Positions 24,235 through 32,805 of a DNA stretch of 47,248 bases are shown here, piece by piece. Within the stretch, counting starts at the first letter, position 1, and each line of letters begins with the position of its first letter. The DNA comes from an uncultured Clostridia bacterium (GTDB lineage Bacteria; Bacillota; Clostridia; Christensenellales; Aristaeellaceae): the NCBI GenBank assembly GCA_934670175.1, contig CAKUOX010000014.1:1-47248 (forward strand), given 5' to 3'. Below the pieces are notes generated by a model, which was given only the letters and a program-made list of their open reading frames with translations, was not told the origin of the DNA and made no database searches. Position numbers and translations under genes: made by a program.

Positions 24235-24936
24235 TTGGCGTTTGTGGAATTTGTGAACGTCTCCAAGCAGTACAAAATGGGCGAAGTAACCATCAGTGCG
24301 CTGCGAGATGTGAGCTTTACCGTGGAGAAGGGCGAAATCTGCGTCATCGTGGGTGCGTCGGGCGCAGGTAAAACCACGCTGCTGAACATACTCGGCGGCA
24401 TGGACACGCTTACCACCGGCAAGGTCATGCTCGGGGGAAATGAGATCTCCAGCTACAACGCCCGCCAGCTCACGCGCTACCGCCGCTACGATGTGGGCTT
24501 CGTGTTCCAGTTTTACAACCTGGTGCCCAGCCTTACGGCGCTTGAGAATGTCGAGCTGGCAGCCCAGATATGCCCCAATCCGCGTCCGGCAGACGAAACG
24601 CTGCGCGCGGTGGGGTTGGGCGAGCGCATGAAGAATTTTCCGGCGCAGCTCTCCGGCGGCGAACAGCAGCGCGTGGCCATTGCGCGCGCGCTGGCGAAGA
24701 ACCCGCAGCTGCTGCTCTGCGACGAGCCGACCGGCGCGCTGGACTACAACACCGGCAAGGAGATCCTGAAGCTGCTTCAGGACACGGCGCGCCAGACCGG
24801 CATGACTGTAATTATCATTACCCACAATTCCGCGCTGACCGCCATGGCCGACCGCGTGATTCAGCTCAAGAGCGGCTCGGTGCTGTCTCAGCAGGTGAAT
24901 GCATGCGCCGTACCCGTTGAGGAGATCGAATGGTGA
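24235..24936 (+). CDS. MacB/LolD-type ABC transporter ATP-binding protein
   Basis: A 233-residue ATPase. Walker A is GASGAGKTT (about 41-49), the Q-loop FQFYNLVP, signature LSGGEQQR, Walker B LLLCDEPTGALD and H-loop IITHN. The sequence start YKMGEVTISALRDVSF is typical of ATPases that serve FtsX-like permeases. The best start is TTG 24235, giving the usual MAFVEF beginning, 11 bases after GGAAGGG. Its stop overlaps the start of the large permease gene. Together they would form a mechanotransmission-type ABC system rather than an importer. Confidence 0.93.
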   Translation: MAFVEFVNVSKQYKMGEVTISALRDVSFTVEKGEICVIVGASGAGKTTLLNILGGMDTLTTGKVMLGGNEISSYNARQLTRYRRYDVGFVFQFYNLVPSLTALENVELAAQICPNPRPADETLRAVGLGERMKNFPAQLSGGEQQRVAIARALAKNPQLLLCDEPTGALDYNTGKEILKLLQDTARQTGMTVIIITHNSALTAMADRVIQLKSGSVLSQQVNACAVPVEEIEW

Positions 24937-27900
24937 TGAGACCGCTGAAGAAATCCACGCTTCGCGAAATCAAAAAGAGCCTCGGGCGCTATCTGGCAAT
25001 CATGGCCATTATGGCGCTTGGCGTGGGCTTTTTTTGCGGCCTGCGCATCTGCAAGCCCGCCATGCTCAGCGCCGCGCAGCAATACATAGATGAACATCGC
25101 ATGTTCGATTACCGCCTGATTTCAACGCTTGGCTTTACCAGCGAGGATCCGGCCTATTTTGCTGCGCTTCACGGCGTGAAGGCCGCAGAGGGCGCAGTTT
25201 ATGCCGATGTGCTCTGCGCGGGCACAGACGGCGGCAACCGCGCGCTGCGCGTGCATTCCATAACTGAAAATGTAAATCAGCTCAGCCTGACTGCCGGACG
25301 CATGCCCGAAAACGATCGCGAGGCCGTGGTGGACGCGCGCTATATGGATGCCTCCGCGATCGGCACGCAGTTTACGCTTTCGCCGGACAACACGCAGGAC
25401 ACGCTGGATCAGTTCAGGTATTCGTCCTACACCATCGTAGGCCTGGCAAATTCCGTGTACTATCTCAACTATGAGCGCGGCAATACCAGCCTTGGCTCCG
25501 GTTCGATCTCAGGCTTCGTCTACATTCCCTACGGCGGCTTCAATCTGGATTATTACAGCGAAATATTTGTCGATCTCGACACTGTGGGAAGCATCTATTC
25601 AGATGAATACAACGCCTGCCTGGATGATTTCGAGGCGATGATCGAGCGCGAATGCGAGAAGCGCTCCGATTTGCGCTATCGCAGCCTGGTGGAGGAGGCG
25701 CAGCAGGAGATCGACGATGCGCAGAGCGAGCTGGACGAAAAGTATGATGAATTCACCACCGAGAAGAGCGACGCGCAGCAGCAGCTCAAGGATGCGCATG
25801 CCGAATTGGAGGATGCCGAGCAGCAGATCGCCGATGGCGAGCGCGAGCTCAGCCAAAACTCGAATAAGCTCAGCGATGCGCGCAGCAGCTACCGCTCCGG
25901 CCGCAGCCAGTATGAAAAGGCAGTGCAGGAATTCGAGCGTCAGCGCGACGCGGTGACGGCGCAGTTTGACGCCGCGCAGCAGCAGCTGGACAGCCAGCGC
26001 GCCGAGGTGCAGGCCGGCATAGATCAGATCGAGGCCAGCGGCGTGCCTGCGCAGTATGCTCAGCTGGAGGATGCCGAGGCACAGGTCGCTTCCGGTATCG
26101 AAACGCTCGAGAGCCAGCGCAGCGCGCAGACGGCGCAGCTTCAGGCAGCGATTGATGAGGCGAGCGCCGCGGTTTCCTCCGCAGACGATGCGATCTCCGC
26201 AGCACAGTCGAGCTGCGACGCTGCAGTCGGCGCGCTTCAGGCGCAGATTTCGGCGCTCGATGGCAATATTTCAGCTTGGAACGGGCAGATCTCGGCGCTC
26301 GACCCGAGCGATGAAGCACAGGCAGCTGAGATCGCGGATCTGAAGAGCAGGATCAGCGCCGCAGAGGGTGAAAAGAGCGCGCTTTCGGGGCAGATCGACA
26401 GCGCGAAGGCCGATGCTGCCGCGCAGATTTCGGCGCTTCAGGCGCAGCGATCCGAGCTTGAGGGCACGCTGACTACGCTGCAGGCACAGCTTACGCAGGC
26501 GAACGCGGCCTTCGATGCGCAGCGTGCCGAGCTGGATGCGCAGGCGAGCGAGATCGCTGCGGGCAAGGCAGCCATCGAGGCGAGCGGCGTGCTTTCGCAG
26601 TATCAGACCGCGAAGGCGGGGCTTGCGCAGCTCGATGCGGCGCAGACCGAGCTTGACAATCAGCGCACGGCGGCGCAGGCCGAGCTTGACGGCTATCAGG
26701 CGCAGCTCGATGCGACGGGTGAGAAGCTCGACAGCGCCCGCAGGCAGATACGCCAGGGCGAAGCGCAGCTCAGCGAGGGCCAGCAGCAGCTCGACGATGC
26801 GAAGCAGGCGCTCGAAACAGGGCTTTCGGATTACGACGCTGCCTTTGTTGAAAGCGAGCAGCAGCTTTCTGACGCCGAAGAGCAGCTGGCGGACGCGCAG
26901 CAGGAGATCGACGACGCGCAGGCGCAGGTCGATGAGCTCGAGCCTGCTACGCTGTATGTGCTGGGGCGCGATACCAATGTGGGCTATATCTGCTTCGAGA
27001 GCGATTCGCAGATCGTTCAGGGCGTTTCCACGGTGTTCCCGCTGTTTTTCCTGCTGGTGGCGGCGCTGGTCTGCATGACCACGATGACCCGCATGGTCGA
27101 TGAGCAGCGCACGGTGATCGGCACGCTGAAGGCGCTGGGCTATGGCCGCGGCGCGATCCTGTCCAAATATCTGTTCTATTCCGGCAGTGCGGCGCTGCTG
27201 GGCGCGCTGATCGGCTTCTTCGGCGGCAGCTACATCTTCCCGAAGATCATCTGGATGACCTACGGCATGATGTACGGCTTCGCGCCGATCCCCTATGTGC
27301 TAAGCCCGCTGCTGGGTTCGCTGTCTGTGGGCGCGGCGCTGCTGTGCTCCATGGGTGCCACATGGCTTTCCTGCGGCGCGGAGCTGGCGGATGTGCCCGC
27401 GCAGCTGATTCGTCCGAAGGCGCCCAAGCCCGGCAGACGTATCCTGCTGGAGCGCGTCGGCTTCATCTGGCGTCGGCTGTCGTTCCTGACCAAGGTCGCG
27501 CTGCGCAATACATTCCGCTATAAGAAGCGGCTGCTGATGATGATCGTCGGTATCAGCGGCTGCACGGCGCTGATGGTCACGGGGCTCGGCATCAACGATT
27601 CCATTGCCAATCTGCCCGACGATCAGTTTGGCAAGATTATGGTCTACGATGCGTCTGTGGGCTTTATCGATCCGCAGGATTCGCAGGCGCAGGCCGATTT
27701 CCGAAATGAAATGGGCACAGAGCTGAGCGACGCGCTGTTCGTTTACGAGGGCTCCGCCGACGTAGCGTTCGGCACGCAGACGCGCTCCGTGAACATCATC
27801 ATCAGCGATCGGACAGATATTTCAGATTTCATTCGGCTGCACAGCGGCGAAACGGCGCTCAATTTCCCGAATGAGGGCGAGTGCATCGTCAATACCGGTC

Positions 27901-28604
27901 TTGCGCAGCGCCTCGGAGCGCAGGTCGGCGATACGCTCACGGTGTACAACGCACAGATGGAGCGCATGACGCTGCGCCTGTCCGGCATATTTGACAACTA
28001 CGTCTACAATTACCTGATCGTGGGCAGCGCGAGCGTCGCCGGACAGTGGGCGAGCGTACCCGAGTGTAACACCGCCTTCGTCAATTTTGCGGAAGGACAG
28101 GATGCGGGGGAGACCGGCGCACATATTGCGGGGCTGGAGACGGTGAGCAACGTCAGCGTGTCCGCCGAGGTGCGCGGCCGCTTCGAAAATATGATGTCCA
28201 GCCTGAACGCCATAGTGGTCATGGTGATCCTGTGCGCGGCGGCGCTGGCGTTCATCGTACTGTTCAACCTGACGAATATCAACATCACGGAGCGCATTCG
28301 CGAAATCGCTACGGTCAAGGTGCTGGGCTTCACGCTGCGCGAAACGGCGGCCTATGTGCTCTCGGAAAACTTCGCGCTCAGCGCGCTGGGCGCGCTGGTG
28401 GGGCTTCCGCTGGGCAAGCTGCTGCACAGCTTCGTAATGACGCAGATCAGGGTCGATCTGGTAGTATTCGATGTGCGCGTGCTGCCGCTGAGCTACGGCT
28501 TGGCCGTCGCGCTCACGCTGCTGTTTGCGGCGCTGGTGAATGCCGCGATGCTGCGGCGCATCAATCGCATACCGATGGCGGAATCACTGAAAACGGTGGA
28601 ATAA
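24930..28604 (+). CDS. FtsX-like ABC permease with a very long extracellular coiled coil
   Basis: A 1224-residue membrane protein. One helix near the N-terminus (about 22-42) is followed by a globular region, then about 420 residues of Gln/Ala/Glu/Asp-rich coiled coil (about 252-670). Three helices follow (about 695-830), then a short linker (KKRLLMMIVG marks the next helix at about 870), a second globular region and a final set of three FtsX helices (about 1090-1215). The coiled coil contains an apparent internal duplication (IEASGV-x-x-QY at about 366 and 547). It pairs with the ATPase upstream. The exported coiled coil may span the wall to reach a hydrolase or substrate; that is inferred. 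Confidence 0.92.
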   Translation: MVMRPLKKSTLREIKKSLGRYLAIMAIMALGVGFFCGLRICKPAMLSAAQQYIDEHRMFDYRLISTLGFTSEDPAYFAALHGVKAAEGAVYADVLCAGTDGGNRALRVHSITENVNQLSLTAGRMPENDREAVVDARYMDASAIGTQFTLSPDNTQDTLDQFRYSSYTIVGLANSVYYLNYERGNTSLGSGSISGFVYIPYGGFNLDYYSEIFVDLDTVGSIYSDEYNACLDDFEAMIERECEKRSDLRYRSLVEEAQQEIDDAQSELDEKYDEFTTEKSDAQQQLKDAHAELEDAEQQIADGERELSQNSNKLSDARSSYRSGRSQYEKAVQEFERQRDAVTAQFDAAQQQLDSQRAEVQAGIDQIEASGVPAQYAQLEDAEAQVASGIETLESQRSAQTAQLQAAIDEASAAVSSADDAISAAQSSCDAAVGALQAQISALDGNISAWNGQISALDPSDEAQAAEIADLKSRISAAEGEKSALSGQIDSAKADAAAQISALQAQRSELEGTLTTLQAQLTQANAAFDAQRAELDAQASEIAAGKAAIEASGVLSQYQTAKAGLAQLDAAQTELDNQRTAAQAELDGYQAQLDATGEKLDSARRQIRQGEAQLSEGQQQLDDAKQALETGLSDYDAAFVESEQQLSDAEEQLADAQQEIDDAQAQVDELEPATLYVLGRDTNVGYICFESDSQIVQGVSTVFPLFFLLVAALVCMTTMTRMVDEQRTVIGTLKALGYGRGAILSKYLFYSGSAALLGALIGFFGGSYIFPKIIWMTYGMMYGFAPIPYVLSPLLGSLSVGAALLCSMGATWLSCGAELADVPAQLIRPKAPKPGRRILLERVGFIWRRLSFLTKVALRNTFRYKKRLLMMIVGISGCTALMVTGLGINDSIANLPDDQFGKIMVYDASVGFIDPQDSQAQADFRNEMGTELSDALFVYEGSADVAFGTQTRSVNIIISDRTDISDFIRLHSGETALNFPNEGECIVNTGLAQRLGAQVGDTLTVYNAQMERMTLRLSGIFDNYVYNYLIVGSASVAGQWASVPECNTAFVNFAEGQDAGETGAHIAGLETVSNVSVSAEVRGRFENMMSSLNAIVVMVILCAAALAFIVLFNLTNINITERIREIATVKVLGFTLRETAAYVLSENFALSALGALVGLPLGKLLHSFVMTQIRVDLVVFDVRVLPLSYGLAVALTLLFAALVNAAMLRRINRIPMAESLKTVE

Positions 28605-28620
28605 AGGCGCTCGAATGCAG

Positions 28621-28888
28621 AGGGCTGCGGGTCGGTTTTCCGACTCGCAGCCCTCAGTCCTCTGACAAACCCCGCAACCGCAGAAATTTCCTGAACGACT
28701 TCTGACAAAGTTGAAATTTCTGCTTACTTCGTCAACGCGGGCTGCAAAATCGGTTACATACGTTGAAGTATGCTCCCTCATTTGCAGCCCGCGTTTCCTT
28801 GTCTTGCAGGTTTTTTCAGCGTCTGGCAGTCTGTTGACTTTGTCAACATCCTGAGGGGCTGCAGGTCGGTTTTCCGACTCGCAGCCCT
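28621..28888 (+). repeat. Structured intergenic repeat, copy B (intact), with flanking twin hairpins
   Basis: The core 28662-28854 (193 bp) matches 7824-7930 plus 8340-8423. It contains a 10-bp stem CAGAAATTTC/GAAATTTCTG, the central 15-bp stem 28734-28748 with 28781-28795, and GTTGAC-TTT-GTCAAC near the right end. On each side sits the same hairpin, 28621-28654 and 28856-28888, with CCGACTCGCAGCCC as right arm and loop TTTT. The two flanks differ at one internal base of the shared 33 bp. The left one may terminate the permease transcript. Confidence 0.85.
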
Positions 28889-28916
28889 TGACCATTTTTG
28901 CCGGTTTTGTTATAAT
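28888..28916 (+). promoter_or_regulatory. Promoter of the DegV gene
   Basis: TTGACC (28888-28893), 17 bp, TATAAT (28911-28916), starting directly at the edge of the right flanking hairpin of the repeat, 58 bases before the ATG. Confidence 0.75.
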
Positions 28917-28973
28917 TTGAAGTATAGATAAACAGCTTCGGCTTTCAATTTCAACCGATCAGGGGGAAAGAAT

Positions 28974-29867
28974 ATGGAACGCAAATTTATCCTAAGCTGC
29001 GGCTCGACCGTGGATCTGCCCTACGCATATGTGTCCTCGCGCGATATTCCCGTGCTGTTTTACAGCTACACCGTGGATGACGCCGAATATGTGGATGACA
29101 TGGAGCGCGATCCTGAGGCCCTGAACCGCTTCTACGGCATGCTCGCCGCGGGTAAGCTGCCGCGCACCTCTCAGATCAACGAGGCGACATATACCGAATT
29201 CTTTGATGGCTTGCTGCAAAAGGGCGATGTGCTGCACATTGCGTTCGGTTCGGGCATGTCCGGCTCTGTGAACAACGCCATGCGCGCCGCGGAGGTGCTG
29301 CGCGAAAAGTATCCGGAGCGCAGGATCGAGGTCATCGATTCGATGTGCTCCTCCTCGGGCTACGGCCTGCTGGTGGATTATGCCGCCGATATGCGCGATG
29401 CGGGCGAAACGCTGGAGGATACGGCAGCCTGGGTGATGGCGCACCGGCAGCGGATTCACCATCAGTTCTTCTCTACCGACCTGTCCTTCTACCGCCGCAG
29501 CGGCCGCATGTCCGGCGCGGCGGCCACGCTGGGTGCGATTCTGGGCATTTGCCCCATCATGCGCCTAAACGATGCGGGGCGCATCATCGCCTACGACAAG
29601 GTGCGCGGCAAGAAGAAGGCTGTGGCCGAGACCACGCGCATCATGCTCGAGCATGCCGAAAACGGCGCGGCGTATGACGGCAAGTGCTATATCTGTAATT
29701 CCAACTGCCGCGCAGACGCCGAGGCGCTGCGTGCCAGCCTGGAAAAGGCGTTTCCGGCGCTGAAGGATAAGATCGTCATCACCAATATCGGCACGATCAT
29801 CGCGTCGCATTGCGGGCCGGGCACGGTGGCTGTGTTCTTCGTGGGCGACGAGCGCCAGCCGGGCTGA
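28974..29867 (+). CDS. DegV family fatty-acid-binding protein
   Basis: A 297-residue DegV protein. It opens with ILSCGSTVDLP (normally SD-S-x-D-L), followed by LPRTSQIN, where the Thr-Ser pair binds the fatty-acid carboxylate, then HIAFGSGMSGSVNNA and IDSMCSSSGYGLLV in the first domain, and FSTDLSFYRRSGRMSGA in the second. These are family hallmarks. DegV/FakB proteins bind fatty acids and present them to the kinase FakA, which is not in this window. The promoter is at 28888-28916; a shikimate-dehydrogenase-like gene follows after 29 bases. Confidence 0.93.
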   Translation: MERKFILSCGSTVDLPYAYVSSRDIPVLFYSYTVDDAEYVDDMERDPEALNRFYGMLAAGKLPRTSQINEATYTEFFDGLLQKGDVLHIAFGSGMSGSVNNAMRAAEVLREKYPERRIEVIDSMCSSSGYGLLVDYAADMRDAGETLEDTAAWVMAHRQRIHHQFFSTDLSFYRRSGRMSGAAATLGAILGICPIMRLNDAGRIIAYDKVRGKKKAVAETTRIMLEHAENGAAYDGKCYICNSNCRADAEALRASLEKAFPALKDKIVITNIGTIIASHCGPGTVAVFFVGDERQPG

Positions 29868-29896
29868 GCTGAGAAATACGAGGGAGGAAACAGATC

Positions 29897-30757
29897 ATGG
29901 CTGAAAAGAATTATCGCGCCGAGCTGGTGGGCGTGTTTGGGGATCCGGTGGATGGCAACCCCACATGCGTGGTCGAGGAGGCTGCCTTTCGGGCGCTCGG
30001 ACTGAATTGGCGCTATCTGACCTGCCGCGTGGCGGTGGAGGATCTGGCGGACGCCATGCGCGGCATGCGCGCCGTCGGCATGCGCGGTGTGAATCTCACC
30101 ATGCCGCATAAGATCGAGGTTATTCAGTATCTGGACGAGCTGACCGAGGCCGCGCGCATCATTGGCGCGGTGAATACCGTGGTCGAGCGCGACGGCAGGC
30201 TGATCGGCGAGAACACCGATGGCAAGGGCTTTGTGAGATCGCTGAAGGATGCGGACATCGCGCTTGCGGACAAGACGGTCACGATTCTGGGTGCCGGCGG
30301 CGCGGCGCGCGCCATCGGCGTGGAATGCGCGCTGGGCGGTGCGAAGAAGCTGAATATCATCAACCGCAACCGCGCGCGCGGCGAGGAGCTGGTTTCCGTG
30401 ATCGCGGCGCATACGCCCGCCGAGGCCGAATATTTCCCCTGGACGGGTACGGCTGAGTTGCCCGAGGATACGGATATTCTGATCAACGGCACCTGCGTGG
30501 GACTGTTTCCTGAAACGGATCGCTATCCGGATATTGATTATCAGGGCATTCGGCCGAGCATGCCCGTGTGCGACGTGGTTTTCAATCCCGTGATGCCGGT
30601 GTTTTTGCAGAAGGCTCAGGCCCGGGGCGCAAGGGTGCTGACCGGCCTTGGCATGCTGGTGAACCAGGCGGCGCTGAATTTCGAGCTTTGGACGGGCGAA
30701 AAGGCGCCGGTGGAGATCATGGCGGATGCGCTGCGTCGGGAATTTGAAGGGAAATAA
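29897..30757 (+). CDS. Shikimate dehydrogenase-like protein
   Basis: A 286-residue AroE-family protein. It keeps the catalytic Lys (K72 in NLTMPHK), Asn (N93 in GAVNTV) and Asp (D108 in ENTDGKG), and the NADP-binding GAGGAAR (about 132-138) with NRNRAR after strand 2. However, the segment that in AroE reads HSxSP and holds the shikimate carboxylate reads GNPTC (residues 20-24), so both serines are lost. It may act on a different ring acid or polyol, as other AroE-like paralogues do. It lies 29 bases after degV and is followed by two stem-loops. No other aromatic-pathway gene is near. Confidence 0.85.
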   Translation: MAEKNYRAELVGVFGDPVDGNPTCVVEEAAFRALGLNWRYLTCRVAVEDLADAMRGMRAVGMRGVNLTMPHKIEVIQYLDELTEAARIIGAVNTVVERDGRLIGENTDGKGFVRSLKDADIALADKTVTILGAGGAARAIGVECALGGAKKLNIINRNRARGEELVSVIAAHTPAEAEYFPWTGTAELPEDTDILINGTCVGLFPETDRYPDIDYQGIRPSMPVCDVVFNPVMPVFLQKAQARGARVLTGLGMLVNQAALNFELWTGEKAPVEIMADALRREFEGK

Positions 30758-30780
30758 AAATAATAAAGGAAATGTGAATG

Positions 30781-30810
30781 GCGGCGGAGCCTCATGAAGG
30801 GCTCCGCCGC
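30781..30810 (+). terminator. Stem-loop after the AroE-like gene
   Basis: GCGGCGGAGCC (30781-30791) pairs perfectly with 30800-30810, loop TCATGAAG. There is no T tract, so it may be an mRNA 3-prime-end stabiliser rather than a terminator. Confidence 0.5.
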
Positions 30811-30924
30811 TGGTATTTGAGATGGGAAGATAGCGCCGCTGCTGGAATCTGCAGATGAGTGGGGAAGGGCATGCTTGCCAGGGGCAGCGACGCGATTACT
30901 ATTGAAGCGGGATATAAGCGATAG

Positions 30925-30966
30925 AAAAGCTGCCATCCGATGCGTGCACATCGGATGGCAGCTTTT
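30925..30966. terminator. Strong bidirectional rho-independent terminator
   Basis: AAAAGCTGCCATCCGATG (30925-30942) pairs perfectly with 30949-30966 around CGTGCA, ending in GCTTTT on the plus strand and likewise on the minus strand. It lies just downstream of the Gfo/Idh/MocA remnant and the AroE-like gene. Confidence 0.85.
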
Positions 30967-30979
30967 AAATTACAAGTGA

Positions 30980-31156
30980 TTACCAGTCGGCCAGCTCGAC
31001 CTCGGCGCCTTCCTTGAGCGAGCGCTCGATGGCCTCGACGACGGTCAGGGCACGGTATGCGTCCTGCGCAGTCGAAAGGGGCTTCGAATTACCCGCGATC
31101 GCGGAAACGAAGGAGGAGAGCTCAGCAGCGAGCGATGTACTGTGCGGGTTTATACC
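30980..31156 (-). pseudogene. C-terminal remnant of a Gfo/Idh/MocA oxidoreductase gene
   Basis: On the minus strand an open frame without a usable start reads through 58 codons and stops at 30982-30980. It contains LAAELSSFVSAIAG and AQDAYRALTVVEAIERSLKEG, ending VELADW, the usual C-terminal helix-pair pattern of Gfo/Idh/MocA enzymes. Its codons are GC-rich (gcc, gag, ctg), like the host genes. Upstream, homology stops abruptly at about 31140-31156, where the A/T-richer ROK gene begins in another frame and overlaps it at its stop. Most of the enzyme is missing, so it is a relic. Confidence 0.75.
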
Positions 31157-32526
31157 ACAGGAAGACTGGCTGCCGCGATACTTTGTCCAACACGCCGCAT
31201 GGATTCGTTGGGCAGTGTTACGCTGATTTGCTTTGCAAGCTCAGGGTATTCGTCAGCCAGAATCCGATTACATTCGGCGACAACGATATCGCCACCAACG
31301 CCCGAGGCAACGCGCCCCAGTACCAGCAGATGCCGTATGTGATAGAGGGAGGCATACAACGGAACTGTGTGTGCAAGGTAAGCACCGATTGTTTTGAAAA
31401 TGTCGCGTGCACCCGGATGTCCGTTCTCCACAAGTCCTTGTACGGATTTCAATTTTTCCGCTAGACTGAGGTGCTCGTTGAGTTGGATATCCGCTGCGGG
31501 TGCAAGTTTGATAACTGCATCCTGAGAAAAGTATTTGCAGCCCACACCGATGTCACCCGACCATTCGTCCTTCAAGGCAGCAGGGTTTAAATCGACGGGT
31601 GCAAACGCCAATTCATTAAACCAGCCCGTTACGTTGCCCTCTGAAGTGACGTAACCGACGGCTTCGGAAGTACCCATAGCCAAGCCGAGTACGGCACCGG
31701 AATTTAGAGATATGCTGCCAGCAAGCGCAGTGACGTCGCCGTCGTTGGCCACAACGATGGGAATATTCTCACCGATTTCTTTTGCCGCGCGATCATAGAT
31801 GGACTTTACGTTCTCATGAAATTCTGATGGTACCTTAATGAACAATGAGGAAACCATGGGGCTGTTGCCGACGAACACACCGGCCGAGGAAACGCCGATT
31901 GCGTCGACCCGCGGCATTTTAGATGCGGCGGCTTTGAAGGCGCTGACAATGCCATCATACTGGTATTGGGGGTTTTCAGACTGTTTGGGGAACCAGACAA
32001 CTTCCTCAGAAAACACAGTCTGACCGTCGATGACGGCGGAAACCTTGCGATCGCTTCCGCCTGCATCGAAGCCGATTCGACAGCCGTTCAAATGTCCACC
32101 GATGGGACGAGTGATTTCGTTGACTTCAGGAAAATGTTCAAAATCGGTAATGACAATTTCCAGAGGCCGCTCAAATACGGTGTTCATGAAGTCTGCATCG
32201 AATGCGCGAGCACCGTGCATTTGATAGGCTGACTTCAGAGTCTGTGCATATTGATCGCAGCCCGCAATATAAATGCGATGGCCGCCGATGCTCCAGAGCA
32301 GAAACTTGACCAATCGCTCTACATAGCGTGCGTTGGCTTCGGCGTAATGTTCGTCGCGGATGAAGGAATGGAATACGGATACCTGATTCGAATTCCTTTC
32401 AACAGCGATGGAAATCGGGCGCGACGCTTCTTTAAGGAACGCCTGGCTCCAGCTTCCAAAGGGGATGTAATCCGGATCCAGCACGGGGTGATTTTTGATT
32501 TGATAGTCGATACCCAGGTAGTTCAT
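31150..32526 (-). CDS. ROK-family sugar kinase-like protein with N-terminal extension
   Basis: A 458-residue protein. The first 145 residues have no clear family, and the ROK/ASKHA fold follows: DAGGS (154-158) as phosphate-binding loop, GVSSAGVFVGN, the catalytic Asp candidate in VVANDGDVTAL (D262), and GLAMGTSEAVGYV. The ROK zinc motif CxCGxxGCxE is absent. The start at ATG 32526 (MNYLGID) is preferred to ATG 32550, because the GAAGGAGG site lies between them. It is divergent from the ROK repressor, at the left end of the sugar island. It probably phosphorylates the imported sugar or a derivative; some such proteins have lost activity. Confidence 0.8.
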   Translation of the reverse strand: MNYLGIDYQIKNHPVLDPDYIPFGSWSQAFLKEASRPISIAVERNSNQVSVFHSFIRDEHYAEANARYVERLVKFLLWSIGGHRIYIAGCDQYAQTLKSAYQMHGARAFDADFMNTVFERPLEIVITDFEHFPEVNEITRPIGGHLNGCRIGFDAGGSDRKVSAVIDGQTVFSEEVVWFPKQSENPQYQYDGIVSAFKAAASKMPRVDAIGVSSAGVFVGNSPMVSSLFIKVPSEFHENVKSIYDRAAKEIGENIPIVVANDGDVTALAGSISLNSGAVLGLAMGTSEAVGYVTSEGNVTGWFNELAFAPVDLNPAALKDEWSGDIGVGCKYFSQDAVIKLAPAADIQLNEHLSLAEKLKSVQGLVENGHPGARDIFKTIGAYLAHTVPLYASLYHIRHLLVLGRVASGVGGDIVVAECNRILADEYPELAKQISVTLPNESMRRVGQSIAAASLPVV

Positions 32527-32805
32527 AAGTGTGAGATCCTCCTTCTTCATTTAGAATTGATGACGCAGAGCGAAGGAATCGACTCGCGAAATATAATTAA
32601 TAAAACAATTATATATATTATATATCAAAACGCAGAAAAAAGCAATAGCCCGGTACATCAAAATATTCTAGAAGAGGGAATGAACCATGAACGCTGGCTT
32701 TGCATGAGAACGCAATTAATAAAATTTTAAATATTTAAAAATGGATTTAACTAGAGACATATGCTATAATCATGTGGTAAATGCGTCGTAAGAGGGTAAA
32801 GTGAA
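32527..32805. promoter_or_regulatory. A/T-rich divergent control region with a perfect 16-bp palindrome
   Basis: This 279-base gap between the two ROK genes is much more A/T-rich than the flanks. TTTTAAATATTTAAAA (32725-32740) is a perfect palindrome. Its right 12 bases, AAATATTTAAAA, recur at 34240-34251 upstream of the ABC operon, so it is the likely ROK operator. TATAAT at 32765-32770 may be the -10 of the repressor gene, with a weak -35. Confidence 0.6.

Noticed and set aside
28584..28895. A 103-codon minus-strand ORF over repeat copy B.
   Set aside because: Runs through both flanking hairpins and the end of the permease gene. No initiation signals.
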